Below the pieces are notes generated by a model. That model was not told the DNA's origin. It saw only the letters and a program-made list of their open reading frames with translations, and made no database searches. The position numbers were made by a program, and so were the translations under genes. From JBEKTY01 sp049515555 (GTDB taxonomy: Bacteria; Planctomycetota; Planctomycetia; Pirellulales; Thermoguttaceae): a stretch of 30,562 bases of DNA. Positions 7,757 through 16,024 of the stretch are shown here, piece by piece. Position 1 is the first letter of the stretch. Every line of letters begins with the position of its first letter. The DNA lies in the NCBI GenBank assembly GCA_049515555.1, contig JBEKTY010000097.1, positions 1 through 30,562 on the forward strand. Reading direction: 5' to 3'.

Positions 7757-9850
7757 TTGATTAGCAAGCGGTCCGATTTGGCCCAGTCCGCCGCGGGCGG
7801 CGCGCCGACTGGCGCGATTCGTGCGGCCGGCAACGGCCAGAGCAACCCGGTGGCCGGTCCCAACGGCGACGGGCAGCCGAGCGGCGACGGCCAGCCGAGC
7901 GGCCGGCCGCAGCCCGCCCGGCGGCGGGCCACCGCCGAGTCGATGGCGGCCAGTCAGCGGGATATTTCCGTCAGCGAGTTCTTCGCCAAGAACCGCCACC
8001 TGCTGGGTTTCGATAACCCCCGCAAGGCCCTGCTCACCACGGTCAAAGAGGCGGTCGATAACGCCCTGGACGCCTGCGAGGAGGCCGGCATCCTGCCCGA
8101 ACTGTGGGTCCACATCCAGCGCCTGGACCAGGATCGCTACAAGGTGGGCGTGCAGGACAACGGGCCCGGCATCCTGCGGCAGCAGATCCCCCTGATCTTC
8201 GGCAAGCTGCTGTACGGCTCGAAATTCCACCGCTTGCGGATGAGCCGCGGGCAGCAGGGCATCGGGATCAGCGCCGCCGGCATGTACGGCCTGCTGACGA
8301 CCGGCAAGCCGGTGAAGATCGTGTCAAAGGTTTCCAAGCGGGCGGCGGCCCACTATTACGAGATCCAGATCGACACCAAGCGGAACCGGCCGGAGATCCT
8401 CAACGGCCGGGGCGAGGGGGTGGAGATCCCGCCCAACGACCACGGCCGCAAGGCCATCGACAAACACGACATCCAGTGGATCGAAGCGGATCACGGCACG
8501 CGGGTGACCATCGAGCTGGAGGCCCGATACCAGCGCGGCCGCGGCAGCGTCGACGACTACCTCGAACAGACCGCCATCGCCAACCCGCACGTAACGATGC
8601 ACTATGTCGATCCGGACGATCAGCCCTGGGAGCGGCCGCGGGTGACCGACCTCCTGCCGCCCGAGCCGCAGGAGATCAAGCCGCATCCCTACGGCGTCGA
8701 GTTGGGGATGCTGGTGGGCATGCTCAAGGAGACGAAGGCCCCGACGGTGGGGCAATTCCTGGTCCGCTCGTTTTCGCGGGTCAGCCCGGCCGTGGCCCGC
8801 AAAATCTGCCAGGCGGCGGGGATCAGCATCCGCGCCAATCCGCACAAGTGCGGCCGGCACGAGGCCGACGCCATCTACCAGGCCGTGCAGCAGACGCGGA
8901 TCCCGGCCCCGGCCACCAATTGCCTGGTCCCCATCGGTGAGGATTTGATTTTGCGCGGGCTGCACCAGTTGATCCCCGGCGAGTTCTACGCGGCGGCCAC
9001 CCGCCCGCCCGCCGTGTACCGCGGCAACCCCTTCCTGATTGAAGTCGGCCTGGCCTACGGCGGCGCCTCGACCGTGCAGAAGGTCAGCCGCGAGGCCCTC
9101 GTCGAGATGCTCGAGGCCGGCGATGCCCGCACCCTGCGGCAGTTCCTTTCCAGCGCCTTCGACGGGCTGGGCGGCGAGGCCGCCGAGCGGATCATCCAGG
9201 AGGCCAAGCTGCGGACCCGTATGTCGCCGGCCAAACTCGAGGCGGCCGAGATCACCCGCTTGCACGAGGCCATGCGGAGCGTCAATCTGCACGACGGGCA
9301 GTCGATCGGCCTGGTGCGCTATGCCAACCGCGTGCCCTTGCAGTTCCAGGCCGGGGCCTGCGCCATCACCCAAACCGTGACCGCCACCAATTGGCGGGCC
9401 TACGGCCTGAGCCAATCCCGCGGCTCGATGCCCGGCGGACCCGTAACCCTCATGGTGCACATGGCCAGCGTGTGGGTGCCCTTCACCAGCGAGTCGAAGG
9501 AGGCCATCGCCGGCTACCCGGAGATCCAGAAGGAGCTGCGGCTGGCCCTGCAGGCCGTGGGCCGCAAGCTGGCCATGTACCTCCGCCGCCGCGAGCGGGT
9601 CAAGCACGAGGGCCAGCGGCGCTCGATCTTCCTCCGCTACCTGGGCGAGGTGGCCGACGCCGTAAGCGGCATCAACAAGTCGGATCGGGACAAGCTTTAC
9701 GAGCGGCTGCTGGAAGTGGCGAAGAAGCGGACGGTCCAGGCCGACGTGCGACTGGACGACCGCGGCCGGCCAGTCGACGAGGACGAGGCCGATTTCGGCA
9801 AGAACGTGATTATTGTCGAACCGGCGGCGGAGGGGGAGATTGCAAATTGA
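7757..9850 (+). CDS. top6B: DNA topoisomerase VI subunit B (GHKL ATPase)
   Basis: ATP-binding subunit of the type IIB topoisomerase. ATP-driven dimerisation closes the gate while subunit A cuts DNA. GHKL motifs are clear: N-box KEAVDNALDACEEAG (about 97-111), DNGPGI (about 134-139) and lid SRGQQGIGISAAGMYG (about 163-178). A helix-two-turn-helix region and transducer with RYANRVPLQFQAGACAIT follow. The sequence strongly resembles archaeal Top6B (SVSEFFAKNRHLLGFDNPRKA), but at 697 aa it is longer than archaeal versions. The extra length comes from a Gly/Pro/Gln N-terminal leader with an imperfect GDGQPS duplication and from an extended C-terminus. I choose TTG 7757 because GGAG lies 6 nt upstream and the putative promoter is at 7650; ATG 7943 is an alternative. 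The last codons and stop lie inside a TTGCAAA heptamer array. Confidence 0.93.
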   Translation: MISKRSDLAQSAAGGAPTGAIRAAGNGQSNPVAGPNGDGQPSGDGQPSGRPQPARRRATAESMAASQRDISVSEFFAKNRHLLGFDNPRKALLTTVKEAVDNALDACEEAGILPELWVHIQRLDQDRYKVGVQDNGPGILRQQIPLIFGKLLYGSKFHRLRMSRGQQGIGISAAGMYGLLTTGKPVKIVSKVSKRAAAHYYEIQIDTKRNRPEILNGRGEGVEIPPNDHGRKAIDKHDIQWIEADHGTRVTIELEARYQRGRGSVDDYLEQTAIANPHVTMHYVDPDDQPWERPRVTDLLPPEPQEIKPHPYGVELGMLVGMLKETKAPTVGQFLVRSFSRVSPAVARKICQAAGISIRANPHKCGRHEADAIYQAVQQTRIPAPATNCLVPIGEDLILRGLHQLIPGEFYAAATRPPAVYRGNPFLIEVGLAYGGASTVQKVSREALVEMLEAGDARTLRQFLSSAFDGLGGEAAERIIQEAKLRTRMSPAKLEAAEITRLHEAMRSVNLHDGQSIGLVRYANRVPLQFQAGACAITQTVTATNWRAYGLSQSRGSMPGGPVTLMVHMASVWVPFTSESKEAIAGYPEIQKELRLALQAVGRKLAMYLRRRERVKHEGQRRSIFLRYLGEVADAVSGINKSDRDKLYERLLEVAKKRTVQADVRLDDRGRPVDEDEADFGKNVIIVEPAAEGEIAN

Positions 9851-9877
9851 AAATTGCAAATTGCAAATTGCAAATTG
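9840..9877. repeat. TTGCAAA heptamer array containing the top6B stop codon
   Basis: Five units, TTGCAAA TTGAAAA then three TTGCAAA, in perfect 7-bp register. The top6B stop (TGA 9848-9850) and its final Ile-Ala-Asn are written in this repeat. Confidence 0.9.
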
Positions 9878-9916
9878 GAAGAGGGCGCTCGGTATAGTGC
9901 AGTGGAGCAGCGTGCC

Positions 9917-10321
9917 ATGAGAGACGAGATCTTGGAGGAAGTGTTCGCGGCCCACCAGAAGATTGCCGACCAGTGCGACTGCGACTTCCAGAAGATGTTC
10001 GAGCGGTTCAGGAAGTTGCAGGAGCGATGCCCTCCTGGGCTTATCGTGCGCGACAAGGTGCCGAAGAGCGATTTGGAGGAGGGGTTGTTGGCGAGCTACA
10101 ACTCGCCGCCGTACCAGGCGTCTGCATACGACGAAGACGAGATCGTCGCTGAAGTGCGCGCAGCCCGTGAGAAGATCGCCGCGGAGTGCGGTTACGACGT
10201 GAAGAAGCTCAGCGAGCGGCTGAAGCGGGAACAGGAAGAGCATCCGGAACGGTTGGCGACGCATGTGCCGGCGAAGACAGAACCGGAGCCGACAGCGAGG
10301 ACCGGACGTCGAAGCCCATGA
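9917..10321 (+). CDS. Antitoxin-like protein with two copies of a short helical motif
   Basis: A 134-aa protein from ATG 9917, with GGAG about 9 nt upstream; a TTG at 9854 inside the heptamer array is rejected. Two homologous segments are visible: residues 1-42 (DEILEEVFAAHQKIADQCDC and on) and about 75-118 (DEIVAEVRAAREKIAAECGY and on), each followed by a charged helix. Short proteins with the single DEIxxEVRxxREK motif are common beside toxin-antitoxin genes in cyanobacteria and planctomycetes (recalled, not searched). The second copy is closer to that form and the first looks diverged. The stop overlaps the next ATG (ATGA), implying translational coupling to the zinc-finger gene. Function is inferred only from context. 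Confidence 0.65.
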   Translation: MRDEILEEVFAAHQKIADQCDCDFQKMFERFRKLQERCPPGLIVRDKVPKSDLEEGLLASYNSPPYQASAYDEDEIVAEVRAAREKIAAECGYDVKKLSERLKREQEEHPERLATHVPAKTEPEPTARTGRRSP

Positions 10322-10539
10322 AATGCGAACTCTGCAATGGGACGACGGTTCTGCGCCGCGTCAGAAAGCAGCACTGGCACAAGGGCAGGCTCTACATTGT
10401 CGAAAACGTCGAGACTCAGGTTTGCCCGGAGTGCGGTGAAAAGTACTTTCACGCCAGCGTATTGGACAAAATTGACGCGATGATCGAGGGTGAGCACGAA
10501 GTGAAGGAAGTGCTTTCTGTCGAAGTGTTGACCGCATAA
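10318..10539 (+). CDS. YgiT-type zinc-finger (MqsA N-domain-like) protein
   Basis: A 73-aa protein with paired zinc-binding CxxC motifs: CELC at 3-6 and CPEC at 36-39, separated by strands containing GRLYIVENVETQVCPECGEKY. This is the pattern of the MqsA/YgiT zinc-finger domain, which binds the partner toxin. Full MqsA continues into a C-terminal HTH DNA-binding domain; that is absent here, as in many stand-alone YgiT proteins, which are usually encoded next to a DUF4258 or RelE-like toxin. No such toxin is visible. Its start overlaps the stop of the preceding gene (ATGA). Confidence 0.8.
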   Translation: MKCELCNGTTVLRRVRKQHWHKGRLYIVENVETQVCPECGEKYFHASVLDKIDAMIEGEHEVKEVLSVEVLTA

Positions 10540-10557
10540 ATCAGCCGAGGGGCATCA

Positions 10558-10839
10558 GTGAGCCAAAAAGTGCGCGTTCAAAGTGTTGAGGCCCTGGAGC
10601 CCTTTCGCGTACGGCTTCAGTTCACCGACGGCACGACGAGAGAAATTGACTTGGCGATCTACCTGCGGGGGCCGGTGTTCGAACCGATTCGCAGCGATCG
10701 TGCGGTGTTCCGCTCGGTCCGGGTCGATCCCGAACTTGGCACGATCGTCTGGCCCAACGGCGCCGACATCGATCCCGACGTCCTGTACCGCGGACTTAAG
10801 CCGGCGTGGATGGAAGAGGAAGTGATAAAGCCGCAGTGA
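10558..10839 (+). CDS. DUF2442 domain protein
   Basis: A 93-aa protein starting at GTG 10558, with GAGGGG about 6 nt upstream. The sequence has the DUF2442 hallmarks: RLQFTDGTTREIDLAIYLRG, a PVFEPI segment, VRVDPELGTIVWPNGADIDP and DVLY. DUF2442 proteins are small beta-strand proteins often paired with DUF4160 proteins in predicted toxin-antitoxin modules, where they are taken as antitoxins; no DUF4160 gene is present here. It lies 18 nt after the zinc-finger gene and 28 nt before top6A, so all appear to share one transcript. Confidence 0.85.
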   Translation: MSQKVRVQSVEALEPFRVRLQFTDGTTREIDLAIYLRGPVFEPIRSDRAVFRSVRVDPELGTIVWPNGADIDPDVLYRGLKPAWMEEEVIKPQ

Positions 10840-10867
10840 CCAAGAGGAAAACCGACCACCGACAACC

Positions 10868-11986
10868 ATGCCCAAGAACAAGCCCAAGCTCAACCTCCGC
10901 GATTCCCGCACCCTGAAGCGGCTGACCGAGATGGCCGACAACGTGGTCTCGGCCGCCGAGCGCGGGCGGGACCCGGCCGTCGATATCCCGGCCCGAACGC
11001 TCTCCAATATCCGCTACAACAAGTCGCGGCGGATCCTGGAAATGGGCGGCAGCACCAACCGCCGGCAATTGTTCAACCTGTCGCAGGCCAAGGCTTACAT
11101 GCAAACGGTGCTGGTGGCCAACGGCGTCGGCCGGCTCATCGGGGAAGGCAAGACCGCCAGCCTCCGCCAGATGTTCTACATGCTCAAGCACGACGTGCAA
11201 GGCACGAAGGAGCCCACCTTCGAGGAGCAGTCGGAGTGCGACCCCATCGTCGAGGATATGGAAGTCCTGCTGGACAGCCTCCGCGAGGAACTGCACCTGG
11301 CCGCGGAAGTCAAGGGCAACATGGTCGGGAATCTCGTCCTGGTCGATAGCGGCGACGAGATCGATTGCTCCCGCATGGGCTCCGGCGGCTACGGCATCCC
11401 CTCGATTGTCGAACCCGAGGTGATCCAGTTCAAGAAGTGCGACGCGAAGTTCATCCTGCACGTCGAAAAGGGCACGGTCTGGCAACGCTTCAACGAAGAC
11501 AAGTTCTGGCGCGAGAACAATTGCATCCTGACCCACGGCGGCGGCCAACCGCCGCGCGGCGTGCGGCGGATGCTGTACCGCCTGCACAACGAGCTCAAAC
11601 TGCCCATCTACTGCCTGCTGGACAACGACCCCTGGGGATACTACATCTACAGCGTCATCAAGCAAGGGTCGATCAACCTGGCCTACGAGTCGCAGCGGAT
11701 GGCCATCCCCGACTGCCGCTTCCTCGGCATCCGCTCGATCGACTTCGAGCGCTGCAAACTTTCCGACAGCGTGAAGATCTCGCTCAGCGACAACGACCGC
11801 AAGCGGGCCAGGCAGATCGCCGGCTACCCCTGGTTCGCCCACAAGAAGCCGTGGCAGAAGGAAATCCACAAGCTGTTGGATAACGGTTTCAAGCTGGAAG
11901 TGGAAGCCCTGGTGAGCAAGGACATCAGCTACGTGACCGAGCAGTACACGCCGGAGCGGCTCCGCGCCGGCGATTGGCTGGACTAA
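10868..11986 (+). CDS. top6A: DNA topoisomerase VI subunit A (Spo11 homologue)
   Basis: DNA-cleaving subunit of the type IIB enzyme. The N-terminal winged-helix domain carries the catalytic tyrosine, most likely Y50 in TLSNIRYNKSRRIL. A TASLRQMFYMLKHDV segment matches the Top6A/Spo11 core. The Toprim domain holds the Mg2+ ligands E200 (FILHVEKGTVWQRF) and D252/D254 (YCLLDNDPWGYYIYS). The length of 372 aa is normal for the family. No key residue appears lost, so together with top6B the enzyme should be active. The start ATG has only a distant purine run (GAGGAAAA about 20 nt upstream), so translation may depend on coupling with the preceding genes. Confidence 0.94.
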   Translation: MPKNKPKLNLRDSRTLKRLTEMADNVVSAAERGRDPAVDIPARTLSNIRYNKSRRILEMGGSTNRRQLFNLSQAKAYMQTVLVANGVGRLIGEGKTASLRQMFYMLKHDVQGTKEPTFEEQSECDPIVEDMEVLLDSLREELHLAAEVKGNMVGNLVLVDSGDEIDCSRMGSGGYGIPSIVEPEVIQFKKCDAKFILHVEKGTVWQRFNEDKFWRENNCILTHGGGQPPRGVRRMLYRLHNELKLPIYCLLDNDPWGYYIYSVIKQGSINLAYESQRMAIPDCRFLGIRSIDFERCKLSDSVKISLSDNDRKRARQIAGYPWFAHKKPWQKEIHKLLDNGFKLEVEALVSKDISYVTEQYTPERLRAGDWLD

Positions 11987-11995
11987 TTCTCCACG

Positions 11996-12058
<63 letters not shown>

Positions 12059-12089
12059 GGCCGCCACGGCGATGCGTTACACTGATCGG

Positions 12090-13265
12090 ATGAAGACCGC
12101 TCTGGTCATCCTGTCGGCCGTTGGGGTGGGCCTCGTGCTGGGCGGGGGTACGGCCCTGCTGCGGCTGCGGATGAACGCCTGGGACGGCGAGCCGGGGGCC
12201 CGGCCCTTGGATGCCCCCCAGGCCGCGTCGGCCAGCCGTGGCCTGCCCAAGATAGCCGTCGACGCCGAAGAATTCGACTTCGGCACCATGGACGCGGCCG
12301 AAGAGCAGAGCCACAACTTCGTTATCAGCAACACGGGCGTCGGCCCCCTGCAACTGACCGCCGGCCCCACCTCCTGCCGCTGCGCCGTGGCCACGTTGGG
12401 CACCGACGAGATCCCGCCCGGCGCGTCCACCAAGGTCAAGCTGAAGTGGAAGGCCAAGGACGTCATCGGCGCCTATCGCCAGACCGCCGTGCTGTATACC
12501 AACGATCCCACCCGGCTGCAAGTCACGCTGGCCATCACCGGCGAGATCACCGTCGCGGTGCGCAACGATCCGCCGGAGCTGATCTTCAGCCGCGTGACCG
12601 CGGGCCAAGCGGCGGCCGGCCAGGTGCGACTGTGGTGCAACCTGCCCGAGCCCCGGCTGGAAATCCGCGATTTCAAACTCGCGCAGCCAGACAGCGCCCA
12701 GTATTTCGACGTGACGCTGGAGCCGCTCCCGCCGGCCGAGATCCGCCAGGAGCGCCACGCCCATAGCGGCGTGCTGGTGCGGGTGGCCGTAAAACCGGGG
12801 TTGCCTCAAGGGCCGTTTCAGCAGACAATCCTCTTACGCACGAACCTGCAATCCGTACCGGAAGTCACGATCCCCATCCGCGGCGCCGTGGCCGGCCAGA
12901 TCGCAATTGCCGGTCCGGGCTGGGATGCCGACCGCGGCCTGCTCGACCTGGGCACGGTCAACAGCCGATCCGGGGCCCAACGGCGACTGTTCCTCATCGC
13001 CGGCGGCGCCCAGGGCAAGGACGTGGAATTCACGCTGCTCCGGGTAGCGCCCGACGTTCTTCGAGTCAAACTGGGTGAGTCGCGCCAGATGGGCCATAGC
13101 GGAACTTCCCAAACCACCCTGACAATCCAAATTCCAGAGGCCAGCCCGCCTGCCAACTACCTCGGCTCGAAGCAGGGCAGCCTCGGGCTGATCCTCTTGG
13201 GAACCACGCATCCCCAGGTCCCGCAAATACGCATTGCGGTCCGCTTCGCCGTTGAAGGGGGATAG
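12090..13265 (+). CDS. Membrane-anchored DUF1573 protein
   Basis: A 391-aa protein. I choose ATG 12090 (MKTALVILSAVGVGLVLGGG) because it begins directly with a signal-anchor helix; ATG 12072 adds six residues, and a longer frame would run through the repeat at 12000. The N-terminal DUF1573 (Ig-like, ASPM/SPD-2/Hydin-type) domain spans about 50-160: EEFDFGTMDAAEEQSHNFVI, NTGVGPLQLT, SCRCA, IPPGASTKVKLKW, VLYTNDP. A second, more diverged Ig-like module with LLRTNLQSVPEVTIPIRGAV follows. Such exported beta-sandwich proteins are abundant in planctomycetes; the role is unknown, probably structural or binding. It precedes the lipoprotein-cytochrome gene on the same strand, separated by heptamer arrays. 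Confidence 0.85.
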   Translation: MKTALVILSAVGVGLVLGGGTALLRLRMNAWDGEPGARPLDAPQAASASRGLPKIAVDAEEFDFGTMDAAEEQSHNFVISNTGVGPLQLTAGPTSCRCAVATLGTDEIPPGASTKVKLKWKAKDVIGAYRQTAVLYTNDPTRLQVTLAITGEITVAVRNDPPELIFSRVTAGQAAAGQVRLWCNLPEPRLEIRDFKLAQPDSAQYFDVTLEPLPPAEIRQERHAHSGVLVRVAVKPGLPQGPFQQTILLRTNLQSVPEVTIPIRGAVAGQIAIAGPGWDADRGLLDLGTVNSRSGAQRRLFLIAGGAQGKDVEFTLLRVAPDVLRVKLGESRQMGHSGTSQTTLTIQIPEASPPANYLGSKQGSLGLILLGTTHPQVPQIRIAVRFAVEGG

Positions 13266-13269
13266 CGGG

Positions 13270-13370
13270 GGAAGGCGGAAGGATGAAGGGATTAGGGATT
13301 AGGGATTAGGGATTAGGGCGGAAGGCGGAAGGCGAAAGGAAATAGCCGGCGGAAGGCGGAAGGGGAATAG
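13270..13370. repeat. Composite GGCGGAA and GGATTAG heptamer array
   Basis: GGCGGAA units, then four perfect ATTAGGG units (about 13288-13318), then more GGCGGAA units. The central part (GGG runs separated by ATTA) fits a G-quadruplex motif. It fills the gap between the DUF1573 and lipoprotein-cytochrome genes. Confidence 0.9.
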
Positions 13371-13419
13371 AGCTATGTGTATGCGTTCTCGTCCTGTGCC
13401 GCTCTTGAACTGGAATACG

Positions 13420-15942
13420 ATGTCCATCGTGGAAAAGCATCTCACTATCCGGCGTGTACCGAATAAGAACATCAGCACAGGGCTGGCCCTGCTGGCCGCC
13501 TGCTGCACAATCGCCCTGGGCTGTTCAACATCGCATGAACCGCAGCCCGGGGCCCCACCGGCCGCCACTCAGCGGGCCGCCGCAGACTCGGCCGCAGCCC
13601 CGGCGGCGGACTCGGCCGCGCTGCCGGCACCGGTCAAACCATCCCCGGCGCTGGTCAAACCGCTGCCGGTAGCGGTCCAACTGACGACTACCCAAGACCA
13701 CGGCCACGAGCGGCCATCACCCCCGGCCAAGCCGCTGGTGCCGGTGATAATGCCCCTCCGGCCGCCGGAGGTATTGCCGGATCTCGTGCCGCCGCCTGAG
13801 CCCGCAGTTGCGGACGACGGACGACGGACGACGGGCGACGGAAGACGGGGACTGTCCCGATTTTCGTCCGCCTGTCCCCCCGGACAGGCCGAAAATGGGA
13901 CTGTCCCCTTCAAGGCGGAAGGCGGAAGGTGGAAGGCGGAAGGCGGAGCCTCGCTGGTCGCGCAAGTTGCCGGCGAACAAGGGGCCCCCGAGACGCCCCA
14001 GCCGGCCCAGACGTCGCCCGGTACGCCGGAGTCGGCGCCGGGGCCTGCCTTGGTCCAGCCCGCCGGCCCGGCAGCGGGACCCGTCGCCGGGCCGAGATCG
14101 TCCGTGGGCCACCGTCCGGCGTCGCCGGCCCGGTCCGACCTTACTTCGCTCGATTCCGGCGAGAATGATCTGCCGCCGAACCCGCTCCGTACGGATAAGA
14201 ATCGACCGCAAGAGCTAACTCCGCGGCCGCCCGAGCCGGCCAAATCCCCTGCCAAGCCTGCTCCGGCGGCCGGCGCCCCGGCGGACCTTGTGGTCCGGCC
14301 ATCGGCGCCGGCCGTGGCCTCCAACCCGGCCGCTAACCGGTCCGAGCTGTCGGCCAGCGAAAAGCCGAAGTCGGCGTCCGGCGCGAGTGCCACGGCCCCC
14401 GGCGCGGCCGGCGCCCACCAGGCGGCCGGTCCCGTCCGCCCGCCATTCGACCCGATCAAGGAGAACGGGCCGATCTTCGTGGGCTGGCCCCGGCCCCAGG
14501 TGGCGCTGGTCATCACCGGCCGGCAGGACGGTTATCTCGAGCCCTGCGGCTGCGCCGGCCTGGACCGCATGAAGGGCGGCATGAGCCGCCGTTACACGTT
14601 GGTCCGCACGCTCCGCGAGCACGGCTGGCCGCTGCCGGAGCGGGGCTCGGTTGAGCAGGCCCTGGCCAACCCCGGCAAGGACCAGGGCTGGCCCCTCGTG
14701 CTGCTCGACGTGGGCGGGCTGGCCAAGGGTTTCGGGCCCCAGGCCGAGCAGAAGTTCCAGATCGCCGTCGACGCCATCCGCGACACGGGCTGCACCGCCA
14801 TCGGCCTAGGCGCCGCCGATCTGCAATTGCCCCCCGAGCTGGTCCTGGCGCTGATCGCCCCGGTCAACAACAAGGTCGGCCCCTTCCTCTCGGCCAACGT
14901 GGCCCTGTTCGAGTTCGACGAGACGGTGCTGGCCCAGAGCCGGGTCGTTACGATCGGCGGCAAGCGGCTGGGCATCACCGCCGTACTGGGCCAACAGTTG
15001 CCAAATGGCAAGAAATTGCAAGACCGGATCAACAACCCGGCGGTGAAGATGCTCGATCCGGCCGAGGCCCTGGCCAAGGTCCTGCCGGCCCTGCGGCAAA
15101 AGGCCGACTACCTGATCCTGCTGGCCTACGCCGACGAAAAGGAGACTTTCGAGCTGGCCGAGCGCTTTCCGCAGCTCGACCTGGTGGCGACGGCGGGCGG
15201 GCCGGCCGAGCCCCCGGCCGAGGCCCGAGTGCTCAAAAACGGCCGCACCCGGCTGGTCGAGATCGGCGAAAAGGGCATGCAGGCCATCGTCGTCGGACTG
15301 TTCGACGACCAGCGGCAGCCGTTTCGCTACCAGCGGGTGACGCTCGACTCGCGCTTCGCCCCCGCGCCCAGCATGGTGGCCCTCATGGCCGCCTACCAGT
15401 CGCGGCTGCAGGAATTGGGCCTGTCGGGCCTGAACATCCACCCCGTGGCTCATCCGCTGGCGGCCACCAACGGCCGTTACGTGGGCACCGACCAGTGCCA
15501 GAAGTGCCACGAGCCGTCGTACAAGGTGTGGAAGAACAGCCCGCACGCCACGTCCTTCGCCGCCCTGGTGGCGGCCAATCCGCCCCGCCAGTTCGATCCC
15601 GAGTGCATCAGTTGCCACGTGGTCGGCTGGCATCCCACGAAGTTCTTCCCGTACCAGAGCGGCTACCTGAGCGAGCAGCAGACGCCGCGTCTGCGCAACA
15701 CGGGCTGCGAAGACTGTCACGGCCCGGGCGAGGCCCACGCCGCCGCCGAGCTGGGCACCGACCGCGCCCGCCAGAAGGCTGCCCGCAAGGCCGTGGCCAT
15801 CTCCAAGGCCGAGGCCTCCGACCCCACCTCGAAAAAACAAAACTGCTACTCCTGCCACGACCTCGACAACAGCCCCGACTTCAACTTCAAGACCTACTTT
15901 CCCCGGATCGAGCATCACGAGCAGCCGGCCGACGAGAAGTGA
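13420..15942 (+). CDS. Lipoprotein with 5'-nucleotidase-like domain and C-terminal tetraheme cytochrome c
   Basis: About 840 aa from ATG 13420 (MSIVEKHLTIRR). A lipoprotein signal sequence ends at LLAAC (lipid cysteine about C28). A long Pro/Ala/Ser-rich linker (about 35-350) contains repeat-encoded segments. A 5'-nucleotidase/metallophosphoesterase-like domain follows (ALVITGRQDGYLEPCGCAG, KGGMSRRYTL, LLDVGGLAKGF, IGLGAADLQ, LSANVALFEF). The C-terminus has four c-type heme sites: CQKCH, CISCH, CEDCH and CYSCH, in a cytochrome-c554-like arrangement. The GYLEPCGC motif plus C-terminal multiheme fusion is a known combination in planctomycetes and deltaproteobacteria (recalled, not searched); the substrate is unknown. 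It probably acts in periplasmic electron transfer or redox chemistry on a lipid anchor. ATG 13375 is an alternative start but would add residues before the signal peptide. Confidence 0.88.
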   Translation: MSIVEKHLTIRRVPNKNISTGLALLAACCTIALGCSTSHEPQPGAPPAATQRAAADSAAAPAADSAALPAPVKPSPALVKPLPVAVQLTTTQDHGHERPSPPAKPLVPVIMPLRPPEVLPDLVPPPEPAVADDGRRTTGDGRRGLSRFSSACPPGQAENGTVPFKAEGGRWKAEGGASLVAQVAGEQGAPETPQPAQTSPGTPESAPGPALVQPAGPAAGPVAGPRSSVGHRPASPARSDLTSLDSGENDLPPNPLRTDKNRPQELTPRPPEPAKSPAKPAPAAGAPADLVVRPSAPAVASNPAANRSELSASEKPKSASGASATAPGAAGAHQAAGPVRPPFDPIKENGPIFVGWPRPQVALVITGRQDGYLEPCGCAGLDRMKGGMSRRYTLVRTLREHGWPLPERGSVEQALANPGKDQGWPLVLLDVGGLAKGFGPQAEQKFQIAVDAIRDTGCTAIGLGAADLQLPPELVLALIAPVNNKVGPFLSANVALFEFDETVLAQSRVVTIGGKRLGITAVLGQQLPNGKKLQDRINNPAVKMLDPAEALAKVLPALRQKADYLILLAYADEKETFELAERFPQLDLVATAGGPAEPPAEARVLKNGRTRLVEIGEKGMQAIVVGLFDDQRQPFRYQRVTLDSRFAPAPSMVALMAAYQSRLQELGLSGLNIHPVAHPLAATNGRYVGTDQCQKCHEPSYKVWKNSPHATSFAALVAANPPRQFDPECISCHVVGWHPTKFFPYQSGYLSEQQTPRLRNTGCEDCHGPGEAHAAAELGTDRARQKAARKAVAISKAEASDPTSKKQNCYSCHDLDNSPDFNFKTYFPRIEHHEQPADEK
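13811..13952. repeat. Composite repeat inserted in frame in the lipoprotein linker
   Basis: Three pieces in series. GGACGAC heptamers run from 13811 to about 13846. A nested palindrome follows at 13847-13908, with outer GGGGACTGTCCCGATTTTCG and CGAAAATGGGACTGTCCCC and inner CCTGTCC/GGACAGG. GGCGGAA heptamers follow at 13912-13949. It is translated without a stop, including a KAEGGRWKAEGG segment. The palindrome plus GGCGGAA part is nearly the same as at 16661-16736. Confidence 0.9.
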
Positions 15943-16024
15943 CCGCGGAAGGGGCTGGGGCGTAGGGAGGCGGGCTCCTCGGCGAAGCGAGCGACTCAAC
16001 GACTCCGCCCCCTCTTGTCTCTCT

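Noticed and set aside
8324..10264. Long minus-strand ORF (646 aa) opposite top6B
   Set aside because: High-GC antisense shadow. The plus strand encodes conserved GHKL and transducer motifs.
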